Shown: one piece after another, positions 19,954 through 29,591 of the stretch
Numbering within the stretch: position 1 is the first letter of the stretch
Layout: every line of letters starts with the position of its first letter
Origin: Pachyseris speciosa
Taxonomy: Eukaryota; Cnidaria; Anthozoa; Scleractinia; Pachyseridae
DNA length: 64,000 nucleotides
Reading direction: 5' to 3'
Assembly: GCA_016490735.1 (NCBI GenBank)
Contig: JAEMWC010000035.1
Span: forward strand, 1,879,501-1,943,500
Program-made: the position numbers and the translations under genes
Notes under the pieces: model-generated
The model's input: only the letters and a program-made list of their open reading frames with translations
The model's database searches: none
What the model was told of the DNA's origin: nothing

Positions 19954-20555
19954 AGAGCACAAGAATTGACCGCGGTTCAAAAACCTCAAAACATTACAAT
20001 TAAACAATAAATGACGCTTATGTTTGTTCGAAGATTCTTGGAGAGGGTGAAGAAAGTAGACAAGTAAGCTTGTAGTAAGCTAGAAAAAATTACTAAGCAA
20101 TTTTGACATAAATTAATGTCCGTAGTAAAGAAAGAGGAGTACCAACCTAGTTGATAGCTTAGAGCAGTCAACAGGAGTGGGCCGTAGTTCGAAAACCACA
20201 AAACAACAAAACATTGCAAGGAAACAAAGTAGGTTCGAACTTTTCTGAGAAAAACACTTGGTGAAGGTGAAGAAATTAGACAACGTAGCGGAAGTGAGTT
20301 CCAAAAATTGCAAAGCAATTTTAAATTTTGACATAACGGTCCGTAGAGTACGAATCTGATTGTTTAGAGCAGTCAACAGGAATTTACTGCAATTCACAAA
20401 CCACAGAATAACAAAACATTACAAGAAAACAAATTAGGATGCGTGGGTTTGTGGGTTTCTTTGGAAAAGGTGTGGAAATTAGACAAGCAACAAACATATT
20501 TTGCAGTAAGTTAATAAAAATTGCTAAGCAATTTTGACATAAGCTTAAATTTCGG
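19954..20555 (+). repeat. Tandem repeat, three units of about 205 bp
   Basis: Units start at 19954, 20161 and 20366 with agagca, giving periods of 207 and 205. Each contains caaaacattac, a gaagaaa/gaaattagacaa block and ends in gctaagcaattttgacataa or a variant. Divergence between units is substantial, so the array is old. The minus-strand frames open across it are by-products. Confidence 0.8.
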
Positions 20556-20614
20556 AGAAAAGAGAAAAGGAAAACAGACCGATGGTTTGGATAGATAATC
20601 GCACGGGGCCGAGA

Positions 20615-20654
<40 letters not shown>

Positions 20655-21107
20655 TGAAATTGTCCTCTTCGCGCAAAACACAAGTAATACGGAAGCCCCG
20701 GCTAAACGATCAAACATTTTCCTAAACATTTTGTTTGACAAACATAACGTTGGGTGACTAGCCGACAAACAATTTCCCTGCTAGGAGAGGTCTTTGCTGG
20801 CGAGAAACCTCTGCTAGCAGGTAAACAAACAATGTTTGACCAAACACAAGACGAAGCGAGTACACAGGACATATTTGCGTGTTATCGCTGAAACTTTGAC
20901 GTTATGTGCTTCATTTGGTTTGCTTTTTACTGACTATACACTTTCTTGGTTGGGTTGGCTAAGCGATACCCCGCGAGCAGAGGCCCTTCGATCTTCCTAG
21001 ATAAGTCGGGAAGAGGAAGGTTCATTGCGGTTCATTGTTTACACTCGTCTATTGACAAAATGGTATTCGTTTCTCCGTCGAAATCCGTAAAATCTAACTC
21101 GTCATCT

Positions 21108-21449
21108 TTACAGGCAGACGATAACAGCGATGAACGAGCCGAGCGGATTTTCTTGTAAGCTTTGGGCGATGGGCTTGATTTTGTGAGTCGCTTTACACTG
21201 ATCGTCTTGCGACAGAACAAAGAATATTTTGAATGTAGCTCCCTTCAGTACTGTAATTTGTTGAATGATCACACTATTCCTTTTATCTAACGATTCCGTT
21301 TGCCGGCCACATGGTCTACAGACACCACATGACTGAACAGTTAAGTCAACATTTTCCTCTAAGATGCTCTGTAACTTATCTCGAAGGCCAGTGTGATGTT
21401 CCACTTTATGTGTATCGTTCCGTGCCGACATACCGCACAACAAACACAC
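21108..21449 (-). CDS. Fragment with a ZAD-like C2...C2 zinc-binding pattern
   Basis: The 113-residue frame starts 'MCLLCGMSARNDTHKVEHH' and has a second pair in 'CGVCRPC'. The spacing C-x2-C, about 40 residues, C-x2-C, with 'LRDKLQSIL' between, resembles the zinc-finger-associated domain (ZAD) seen in many cnidarian transposon-linked and regulatory proteins. The continuation is in another frame ('KKIRSARSSLLSS', to 21032), so there is either an intron or a frameshift. It lies inside inverted arms, which suggests that it is carried by a mobile element. The function is unknown, and the ZAD reading is tentative. Confidence 0.4.
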   Translation of the reverse strand: MCLLCGMSARNDTHKVEHHTGLRDKLQSILEENVDLTVQSCGVCRPCGRQTESLDKRNSVIIQQITVLKGATFKIFFVLSQDDQCKATHKIKPIAQSLQENPLGSFIAVIVCL

Positions 21450-21664
21450 CGAATCTTTTCTTGCAGTTCATGTTTTTTCGTTATCTTTTTCACAGGGTCT
21501 TAGAAGAACCCAAAATACGAGACGATTCCACAAAAGAATCGCCTGGATTAAAACTGGAAATACTTTGCTTTTTTGCAAAGAATCCTGGAGACTATCTTGC
21601 GCGAGAAAATGCTACCGTCAATATTAATAGTTAATTGCTAATGAAAGCGAGGCTGAATGAGGAT

Positions 21665-21685
21665 CGAAAATTTGGTTTATCAACG

Positions 21686-21716
<31 letters not shown>

Positions 21717-21737
21717 GGATTCGAGTTCATCGAATCC

Positions 21738-21768
<31 letters not shown>

Positions 21769-21789
21769 CGTTGATAAACCAAATTTTCG
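21665..21789. repeat. Perfect 60-bp palindrome of Penelope 3' sequence
   Basis: The arms 21665-21724 and 21730-21789 match at all 60 positions around a 5-base spacer (gttca). The right arm and the 50 bases after it are nearly identical to 61958-62072, the end of a Penelope-like copy. Perfect pairing suggests a recent or actively corrected event. Confidence 0.9.
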
Positions 21790-21800
21790 TGTTTCACTCC

Positions 21801-21851
<51 letters not shown>

Positions 21852-22090
21852 GAATGAGGATCAGTTACATTTGAATTTAACGCATGCTCAACAAGGAAAG
21901 TCGAGGCGGCTGGCAGAGGTCCCTTCCTCTTCCCGACTTATCTAGGAAGATCGAAGGGCCTCTTCTCGCAGGGTAGTTAAACGATCAAAATCATCAAACA
22001 TTTGTTCGTAGAGCGAAATGTCGGATGAAAATGTTTGATCTGGATCAAACGTGGAAAGCCATTTCAATGCAAAGTTAAGTGCCCCGGTCA

Positions 22091-22795
22091 AATATGCTCT
22101 TCTAGCACGATGTTGGATGAAGCCTGAGCTTAATGCTTAATTTTACGAGGACTCATTGCGGCAAAAGTTTTGTTGAGGCACCGACGTCGAAAAACACTGA
22201 AAACAATCAGCCAAGCGGAGCAAAAACACTCGTTCGCTTGCAAGCGAAACAACGAAACAAATAAACAATTCAACTACTTCTTTGCGTACAAAACAGCAAG
22301 TGACATTTTTCACCGTTTCGTGTCGGTTTTAGTTCGATTGGTTAACACAACTTGTCGTTTTGCCTATCTATTCTAAAGAGAAAGTGACTTTCTTTTTGTA
22401 TAGAAAAAACAGACAGAATAAGACATTAAAGCAGTTTTGAGAACGTTCACACCAAGAATGTTCCTAATTTCACATTTTGTAAAACGCTTTCTGCAGTAAG
22501 ATAATGACTAGCTCATTTCACGATAAAGGCAAACGAACTGAACCTGACTGAACGAGCTGATGACGGGCACTGTGCTTGTTACAGCAAGCACAGTGCAAAA
22601 GCAAACGCTGAATTACGTTTCAACTTACACGGCAAAATTACGTTTCAAGCATATAAAAAGGGTAAAACTTCTAAAAGCTAAAAATTTTCTATAATGTAAT
22701 TTGAATGTGGCTTAAAACAAAGCAATTTCTGCAAAGTTCCTTGAGTTCCTCAGTGAGTACTTGCTAGTGTTTCTAATGATCAGTTCCCAGTGAAT
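22091..22795. other. No gene recognised
   Basis: Contains a short palindrome (gcactgtgcttg/caagcacagtgc, about 22568-22594) and nothing else that I can support. Confidence 0.4.
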
Positions 22796-22900
22796 TGTGG
22801 GTAGATCCAGTCCTTTTTGGGGGCAAACGTTCAAAATTAAAATTTCAAATTACGTCTTAAAATGGCCGTTTGCCCCCACAAAGGACTGGATCTATCCACA
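22796..22900. mobile_element. 105-bp hairpin MITE
   Basis: The left arm tgtgggtagatccagtcctt and the right arm aaggactggatctatccaca pair with few mismatches; the inner arms gggggcaaacg and cgtttgccccc extend the stem. It is non-coding. Confidence 0.75.
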
Positions 22901-22904
22901 TTTC

Positions 22905-23655
22905 ACCATTTCACTAATTATTAGCAAAATGGTGTATTGGGAACAGTTTGTGAAGGCTGTGTTGGGGGATGGTGGTAACCTCGTCAAAGAGTCTGGCCGC
23001 AATTGCTTCTCTTCTTTTAAACAGGGTTGTAATTCGGCCTGACGGGTCAAGAGCTCTGCTGTACGATAGATCGGGATATATGATCCTCAGTGCGCTTTTT
23101 TGCAGCCTCTTCAAGTCTTCGCTAAGGTATCCCGGGAGAGCACGATGGAATACTGGAGAAGCATATTCCTGATATACAGAATGAAACGGATACCAGTGAC
23201 ATAAAACAGCGTCAGCTCCTTTGGCGCGATTAGGGATCTTCTTAAAAGTTGCCTCACGAAATACAATCTTGAGGAGGCCTTCCTAACGAGTTCCGATATA
23301 CGTACATTCCATTTTAGGTCACTACCGATGTTTAGACCAAGTACTTTAACATAATTCACTGACTCTAGGGGCTTGCCATTTACTAATATTGGGGCAAAGT
23401 CCGGCTTGTTCTGTGCAAAACTGCTCCTTAACTCCTTACACTTCTCAGAGCTGGATTGTCTGAGGAGAGAGTCCACTAGACGCTGCATGTCGCTTACTTG
23501 ACCCTTTTCTGTAACTTCTGAGATGGTAGTATCGTCTACGTACTTCCACACGTCAACTGGTGTGTTTTGGGGATAAAACGTATTAGAGATCGAGGTTTTT
23601 CTCGCAGCTTTGGTCACGTCATATAAGGCGATATTGGCTTCTTTGCTATCAGCTA
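22905..23655 (-). pseudogene. CR1/L2-like LINE reverse transcriptase, C-terminal part
   Basis: The minus strand reads 'VWKYVDDTTISEVTEKGQ' (the YVDD polymerase motif), 'CKELRSSFAQNKPDF', 'VKVLGLNIGSDLKWNVRISE' and 'ASSRLYFVRQLLRRS'. After a frame change near 23111 it continues 'LKRLQKSALRIIYPDLSY' and 'RREAIAARLFDEV'. This is the palm-to-thumb region and tail of a non-LTR reverse transcriptase. The 5' end is truncated at about 23655, as is usual for LINE copies. Confidence 0.85.
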
Positions 23656-24629
23656 AAAAGGGGCGATGGAGAGAAAGGACTATTTACCATATTTTTTTTT
23701 CTGTTGATGTTATTCCTGCACTTATAGAAATATTCGATCGCCTGTGAGTACAAAAAGTGAAATAAATGAAACTTTTCCCTTCTGGAACGTTTTTTCTTAA
23801 AATGAAAAGAAAGAAAAGAAAGATAAACTTGCGTCAACGAGATTGTTCGTACATAGATATTACAATGCCTACCCGCACTATAAGTCGATATTTCTTTCTT
23901 AGCGCATGCGCTTATTGTATGATGTGCCTCACTGAATTGCGCAGTAGGCATGCGCACAAATAATGGCGCGAACGTCCTTTCACTGGAACCAAAAAGTGTC
24001 TGTTCTTTCCTGAAAAGTCTCGGAATAATTCTGCTTCCAGTCCCCGCTTTTACAATAACCATCTCCCAGCGGGTTTTACAGAAATTACTAGTACAAACAG
24101 GTGAATTTTTCCTCAAGATTTAGGAGACAAGGGTGGCAAGACGATCGTAGAAAATCATAGGTTAAGTTATGACAAAACCTCCGAAAATAAAAGATGACTG
24201 AAACAGCGCTATCGACAATCGAATTTTCTAGGCAACCTATACCTTCCCGAACAGATATTTCACCGAATACTTTCGTTGGGTGCCCCTGACAAAACGAGTA
24301 GAGATGATTGTTATTCATATCCAGTCGAGATAAAAAAACAAATTTCATTCCTGAACAAAAGTAACAACGATTAAACCAAAATATTAAGCTTCAATTTAAT
24401 TGATCACATCTGTTGTAGAGGTTGGTACCACTTGAAAGTACGAATGTGCCAATTCATTTTAGGATGACCTACTTAAGGCCTTATAAGGTAGATGCCAGGG
24501 GTAGATGCATAAACAGAACGTGACTAAGTTGGGATCACGAAAATTACATTTGCCCAAAAGTGACTAAGATGGGGTCTATAATTGGTCACAGAATACACTA
24601 TAACAAGTTAAATACAAATGTTTCATTTT
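23656..24629. other. Non-coding, with one dispersed repeat word
   Basis: The piece 24247-24291 (ccgaacagatatttcacc...gttgggtgcccc) matches the right end of the element at 6716-7014. Paired gcgcatgcgc/gcatgcgc words occur at 23902 and 23948. No gene is recognised. Confidence 0.4.
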
Positions 24630-24766
24630 TTATAGCGGAGGTCCGGCGGCCCGAAGGGCCACCAAGTGGAGCACCATACTTATAGAAAACCGTCAACTGC
24701 TTTTCTCATGGTAATCTTGGCTAGCGGTATTACTCGTAGGCGCGTACGCACGACGACGACGGAGTC

Positions 24767-24797
<31 letters not shown>

Positions 24798-25331
24798 CAT
24801 AATAATCCAGCAGGCGGCCATACTCCACCTGGCCAACCTGACAAGCTAGTTTACAGCGTACGTCTTTGATACTTTACATTACTCTTATAGCCAATTGACA
24901 CCTTACTCAATAGAACGCTTGTTTTTAGTAGGGGTGGGGGTCCAAATCCGTAAAAAAACCTACCTTAATATTTTTATTTTGCTTTTTTAACATCTCCAGA
25001 CTCAATTTGCAAGGGAATTTTTCTTTCTTACCTTACTCAATAGAACGCTTGTTTTTAGGAGGGGTGGGGTCCAAATCCGTAAAAGGGGGTTCATGTCTGC
25101 TAGCAGTTCTGGACTATGAGGTCCAAATCTGATCCACAAGCAGATCTGGACTGGAGGGTGAAAATCCGTGAGGGATCCAAATCCACTGTGCCACTGGCTC
25201 AGATCGCCTTTCCATACTATTTTTCACAGCATTGGGTCTGTAGCTTGAGTGAGGTCAGATGGGTGATATGACAAGCAGACTATATGTAAATGACAGTAGA
25301 AAAAGAATGTTTTTGGAGCTCCGCTTATAGG
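24630..25331. mobile_element. ~700-bp inverted-repeat element with an internal direct repeat
   Basis: The ends tatagcggaggtcc and ggagctccgcttata are inverted. Inside, a block of about 55 bases starting ccttactcaatagaacgctt occurs at 24901 and again at 25031 (period 130). It is non-coding; the superfamily is not determined. Confidence 0.6.
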
Positions 25332-26445
25332 CTTGGCTAAATATATATATTACTTATATAGTACTCGACAGTTCATGTAAGCAAGGCATTTTACCTTTTT
25401 TACCTTTTTTTGTTGCCATTTTTGTATTTTTTGGAACAGCCGCCTCGTTTGTCGGTACAATCTGTCCCTTGGTAACCGAAGCGAAACGGGATAAGCATTT
25501 TGTATTTATCGTTTGCTCAGAGGTGAATAGTTCTGGCTATTTACCTACGAGGTAGCCAATCAGAATACGCTGAAAGCACTATTCACTTGTGTGGTATAAA
25601 CTTACTGTTATTATTAAGTTATATTGGGAGAGTCCATCATACTTGGAAATAACTTCAACTTATTAAATGAAGTCCAGATTCAAGTGTTTAATTTTCCTAG
25701 TTGTACGATCAAAGAAAATAAAGCAACTGTGGTTTTCATTTGGTAGCAATTTATCAATCGACATCGCTTTAATACTGTAAGCCTTCGAGTAAAGTACGTT
25801 TATCTAATGTTATTGGAACAATTGATATGTAAATAATTAATTCAAAATTTCGTGAAAAGAAATCCTTGTCTTTTGATTAGACTTACTTTTCAAACTTTTC
25901 CGGATGGAACCTTAACACTAAGTTTGTACTAAATACATGCATGCATCAACTGAGTCAAGTGTTGTTGGTTCACCCAGGCACATTTCATGGCTAGCAATTG
26001 ACAATTCCTCGCGGAATCAGAAATTTCATGCCTTATGGCGGACACAGACTTTCACACGAAGCCAACATAGTCTTGAATTAAGCCATGAAAACTTAAGTGT
26101 TTGAATAACAATGAAAAGCTATTTGAATTTGAAGCAGGTTGGCTGCACTGTTTTTCCTGCCTAGCCAGCCACAGCTGAACACTGTGATGAATTTTTCACA
26201 ATTTGGGGAATTTTGCTTTACCGGTCGATTTTACTCGATTCACCGTTTGTTACCATAACAGCCACCGGAAAGAAAAGGAAGGACGGAAGGGGAAAAACGC
26301 AATTAAGGTGAGTTTAATTTTCTTTTACTTATTTTATTTATTTATTTATTATTTTTGCAATGTCTCACCAGTTAGTATTAGATCAGGATTAAAACACCAC
26401 AAGTGTACTACGAGTAACATACGAATACACATGAGTACATGCGCC
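25332..26445. other. No gene recognised
   Basis: Long AT-rich stretch. A weak possible exon (about 26203-26304, followed by gtgagt) has no recognisable product, so I do not call it. Confidence 0.4.
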
Positions 26446-26485
26446 GGACGTTTCGAGGCTGCTGCCTCTTCCACAGTGGCAAATA
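26440..26485 (-). ncRNA. Degenerate hammerhead ribozyme-like sequence
   Basis: On the minus strand, stem II GAGGC/GCCTC with an AGCA loop is followed by GAAAC (26454-26450), the ACGT stem III and GTC (ending 26447). The first core strand reads CTGTGGA (26476-26470) instead of CTGATGA, with two changes at essential positions, so it should be inactive. Confidence 0.45.
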
Positions 26486-26541
26486 AAATGCGGACGGAAA
26501 AAATGTATCTGCGCGCGTCATGACTTTAAAAAGAAATTAAA

Positions 26542-26575
26542 TAGCCGGTGCATGATAGCTTTGAGAGTTTAAAAG
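26542..26575 (+). repeat. Solo end of the satellite-bearing element
   Basis: The sequence gccggtgcatgatag matches the terminus of the 7223-8366 element at almost every position. No second end is seen nearby. Confidence 0.4.
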
Positions 26576-28854
26576 AAGTCAAATGTAATTAAACTCAATG
26601 TTGAGCTCACTCGGGTGGAGTGTCTGATATCGAAAGATCATTTGGGTTTCAAAACGGCGCCTGTCCAACGTGTCTCGTAAGCTGGAGCGGATCACAGAGA
26701 ATTGCATGTCACTTGTGTTGTGTGTAATTTTTGGTAGATAATGGCACTGGATTAACTTCCTTTTATGGGCATTTTTATTGTTTGCAGCTTTGAGGCTCTT
26801 TTGTTTCTAGAACAAAAGTTTGTAAGAACCGACGCTTCGCAAATTTCCGAGCGCGAGATTTAAAATCTTCGTTGACACCAGATGTCACCCTTCTCGGGGT
26901 GGGGTAAGGACGCTTTCATGGCCGTTGTGCATTGTCTTCTCGTCTTTGTCTCTTAATCGTCAACAAACCATTAATTGACAAAAACTCTACTTTCCATGAA
27001 GAAGCGCGTGCCGCCAACCTTTGTCAGTGTTGTGCGCAGCATGAATGAAGTTCTAATGAAGACATTTCTTTTCAGCTTTTTCTGCGAATTGCTAATAAAG
27101 AAGCGTTACCGACCTGTAACATTTTTTAAGCACAACTGAGCGTCTTTGAACTTCGAGCTTAGTTGACTCCATTGTTTTCTGGTTGTCATGAATGGTGAGT
27201 GAGGACTAGTTATGCTAATGAGTAAATGGTTATACAGACGCGTGCACTTGAAAACAATCAAACCGCTTTTGTCACTTGACAAGAATCATTTCGCTCACGT
27301 TATGAGAAGAGATCGTCGAGAAAGAAGTTTTTTAGAAAACGCCAGCAAACAAGGTACTGAACACGACCGTGTGCGTCCGTACGCTTATCGAACACTTTCG
27401 ATACTTCATAAAACTTACTCATGTTTCTTTGCTCTTCTCTCAATCAAAGTGATTATAACTTGCGTTTACGAGAGTTTTATATGTAAGCATCATGAATAAA
27501 ATTTATGGGCTTTTCAACTGAAGATCAATACTGTTAATTAGTGTATGGTCCGCCCCCGTTTATCTTTGAACAGCGTCGCGCGCGCAGGGATTAAAGACAA
27601 ATCTGCGACAAACGTGAGCGCGCGCTAGGTCGGGGAGTCGTCACGAAAAAAAAGATGAAAAAAAAAAAAAAAAAAAACACAGTTTGGGAAGGCAATTCCA
27701 AACCATTCAAACTATTTTTTTTTACTAAGTGAATGCGACGATAAAGATTTTTGCTTCAGAATTTTTGGCCAACCGGAGAATAAAATCACTGAAACGGAAA
27801 AAGGTGCGAAAATCGCACCTTTTGCCATTAACAGCGATGTTTACTTGCTTCAATAAACCAAAAAACAAAAACGCGAGGTCTAACAATAATTTAAGTAAAC
27901 CCGCGTTTTCACGCACTCTCGACATCAAGCGTTGTGCCTTCATTGTATTTTTTTCTTCCTTTCCTTTTTTTACTGAGTTGTTTTTAGCAATGGAAAAATT
28001 GGCGAAAAGCGAAATCATTTAAACGTGAAAAGGTGCAAAAGCAAAAACTTGTCTTCTTGCCGATCGACAACAGTTCTGTTTTCGTTTATCGTTTTCGTAG
28101 ATCCTTGCGCAATTGGTAAATAATTATTAAGCCATGCACGAATTAGCATTGCGTATAAAGAATATTAAACTGAGATAAAACATAGCAGCCGGCCCGTTCT
28201 TATCGCTTTCAGCTCCTCATCGCCGCTTGGCCGCTAAAACATGAGCTAAAAAATACTAGACGACTAAAGTAAAAGTAAAGTACGGTTACTTTAGTCGGTT
28301 AGGCTGGATAAGGCCGAAACATGTGTGCTCGGTATGACAAAAGCTTAGTCAAACCTGCTGACGTACCCCCAGTTAGTTTGTCTTCGTTTTCCTAAGTAGG
28401 CTACCGTTGGGAATAATTTGTCATCAGTGACAAGTTCCGACTGAACACGATTTGACCCGATTATAATCTCGCGAAACAGGACGGAAAAATCCCTACGGAC
28501 ATACAACAAAAGGCTTATTGTCTTAAAAAATTTAAACCATAACAATAGGCAAAGTTTGATATGTGTTTGTGCGAAGTGACGACCAGCGGGGAGATCTGTA
28601 TCCGTCAATCTTGTCTTAAGCCTCGGACATGGATGGTGGTCAAAAGAAAATAGCAAACAAAAATAAATGGTAGCAACTGAATACAGAATAAACCTATAGA
28701 TGTGTTATCAAAAATGCTGGCTATTTGTTCCCAAAAGAAAGAAAAAAATGGTATTTTACTATAAAGGTTTTATTCGTTATACGAAAATCGTAGTATAAAG
28801 TCGTTTCTTGTGTGGTCATAACAATAACTTTTTAACAATAACTTTTTAATTACG
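26576..28854. other. No gene recognised
   Basis: 2.3 kb without supported coding sequence. It contains a poly-A run (27657-27677) and a frame open on both strands at 27725-28022 that looks accidental. A word tggataaggccgaaacatgtg (about 28306-28326) resembles part of a Penelope ribozyme, but without a core. Confidence 0.4.
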
Positions 28855-29115
28855 GTTTTAAGTTGAGAGTCGGTAGCAATTCTGGTTTGCTTTGGTTTGG
28901 AATTACTCATTTCGCTTTGTGATTGGCCAGGAAAACTCATACCACTTTCTCAACCAATGAGAAGCAAAACCAAAACCAAGCAAGATTCTGCACCTGGCGC
29001 TGGTTACTTGTAGTTACTTCGAATTCTTATTGACTTATTATGCAGTTTGTTTCCGCCGTGATTGGCCAGAGAAATTACTTTAGTTTTTGGGTTTACGACA
29101 TTCGACGAAATAAAA
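28855..29115. mobile_element. MITE of the 'TTCAATTGAGTGTCG' family, copy 4
   Basis: The ends ttttaagttgagagtcgg and tacgacattcgacgaaat are diverged family termini; internal gattggccag (twice) and ccaatgagaagcaaaacc blocks match the other copies. It ends about 20 bases before the GPCR start codon. Confidence 0.7.
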
Positions 29116-29134
29116 CGCGCTTTGTTCTGCAGTA

Positions 29135-29591
29135 ATGGCTGAAAATGAAAGCAGTTATCAAGAGCGATGTGGCCACCCTTTATGGATACCAGTCCCAACT
29201 AAGGACAGTGTCTCTTTTGTGAGTGACATTATTTTGTGCCTTATCATCGCACCGTCCAGCATCTTTGGATTTCTTGGCAACCTTGCTGTGATCATTACAG
29301 TTATCAAGACTCCATCCCTTCAACGACCGTGCAATATTCTTCTGTGCAGTATGGCCATTGCAAATTGTCTGACCAGTTTGGTTGCAATGCCGCTGTTTAT
29401 TTGCTGGCGTCTGCTGGTTCACCACATTTATGACTCCTGTAACGATGCTCAGGCCAAGTTGTTTGAAGTGTTTTGGTTTTCCCAATATACTCTTATCGGA
29501 TGGTCAATGTTCAACTTAATCCTTATTAGCTACGATCGCCATTTCGCGGTTTCTAACCCTCTGGAATACCGTGCGAAAGTAACAAAAAAAG
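29135..29591 (+). CDS. GPCR exon 1 (N-terminus to intracellular loop 2)
   Basis: ATG at 29135; the donor ggtatga begins at 29592. It encodes TM1-TM3 and the DRH motif. The sequence ttctgcag just before the ATG could be an acceptor, so an untranslated first exon is possible. Confidence 0.85.

Larger units (their letters stand above)
20697..22090. mobile_element. Composite fold-back region with inverted arms
   Basis: The left edge ccccggctaaacgatcaaac resembles the 'GGCTAAACG' MITE ends, and the right part repeats gttaaacgatcaaa and ends near gtgccccggtc. Inner arms of more than 40 bases (20976-21020 and 21915-21962, both containing cttatctaggaagatcgaag or its complement) are perfect inverted copies. 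Inside lie a ZAD-like frame and a separate 60-bp palindrome. The limits are approximate. Confidence 0.5.

Noticed and set aside
27725..28022. Frames of 97 codons open on both strands over the same stretch
   Set aside because: Basic, low-complexity translations without homology features or splice signals; probably chance.
28300..28345. Hammerhead-like word ggccgaaacatgtg
   Set aside because: No CTGATGA strand (ctggata at best), and the position after the would-be stem III is G, which does not cleave.
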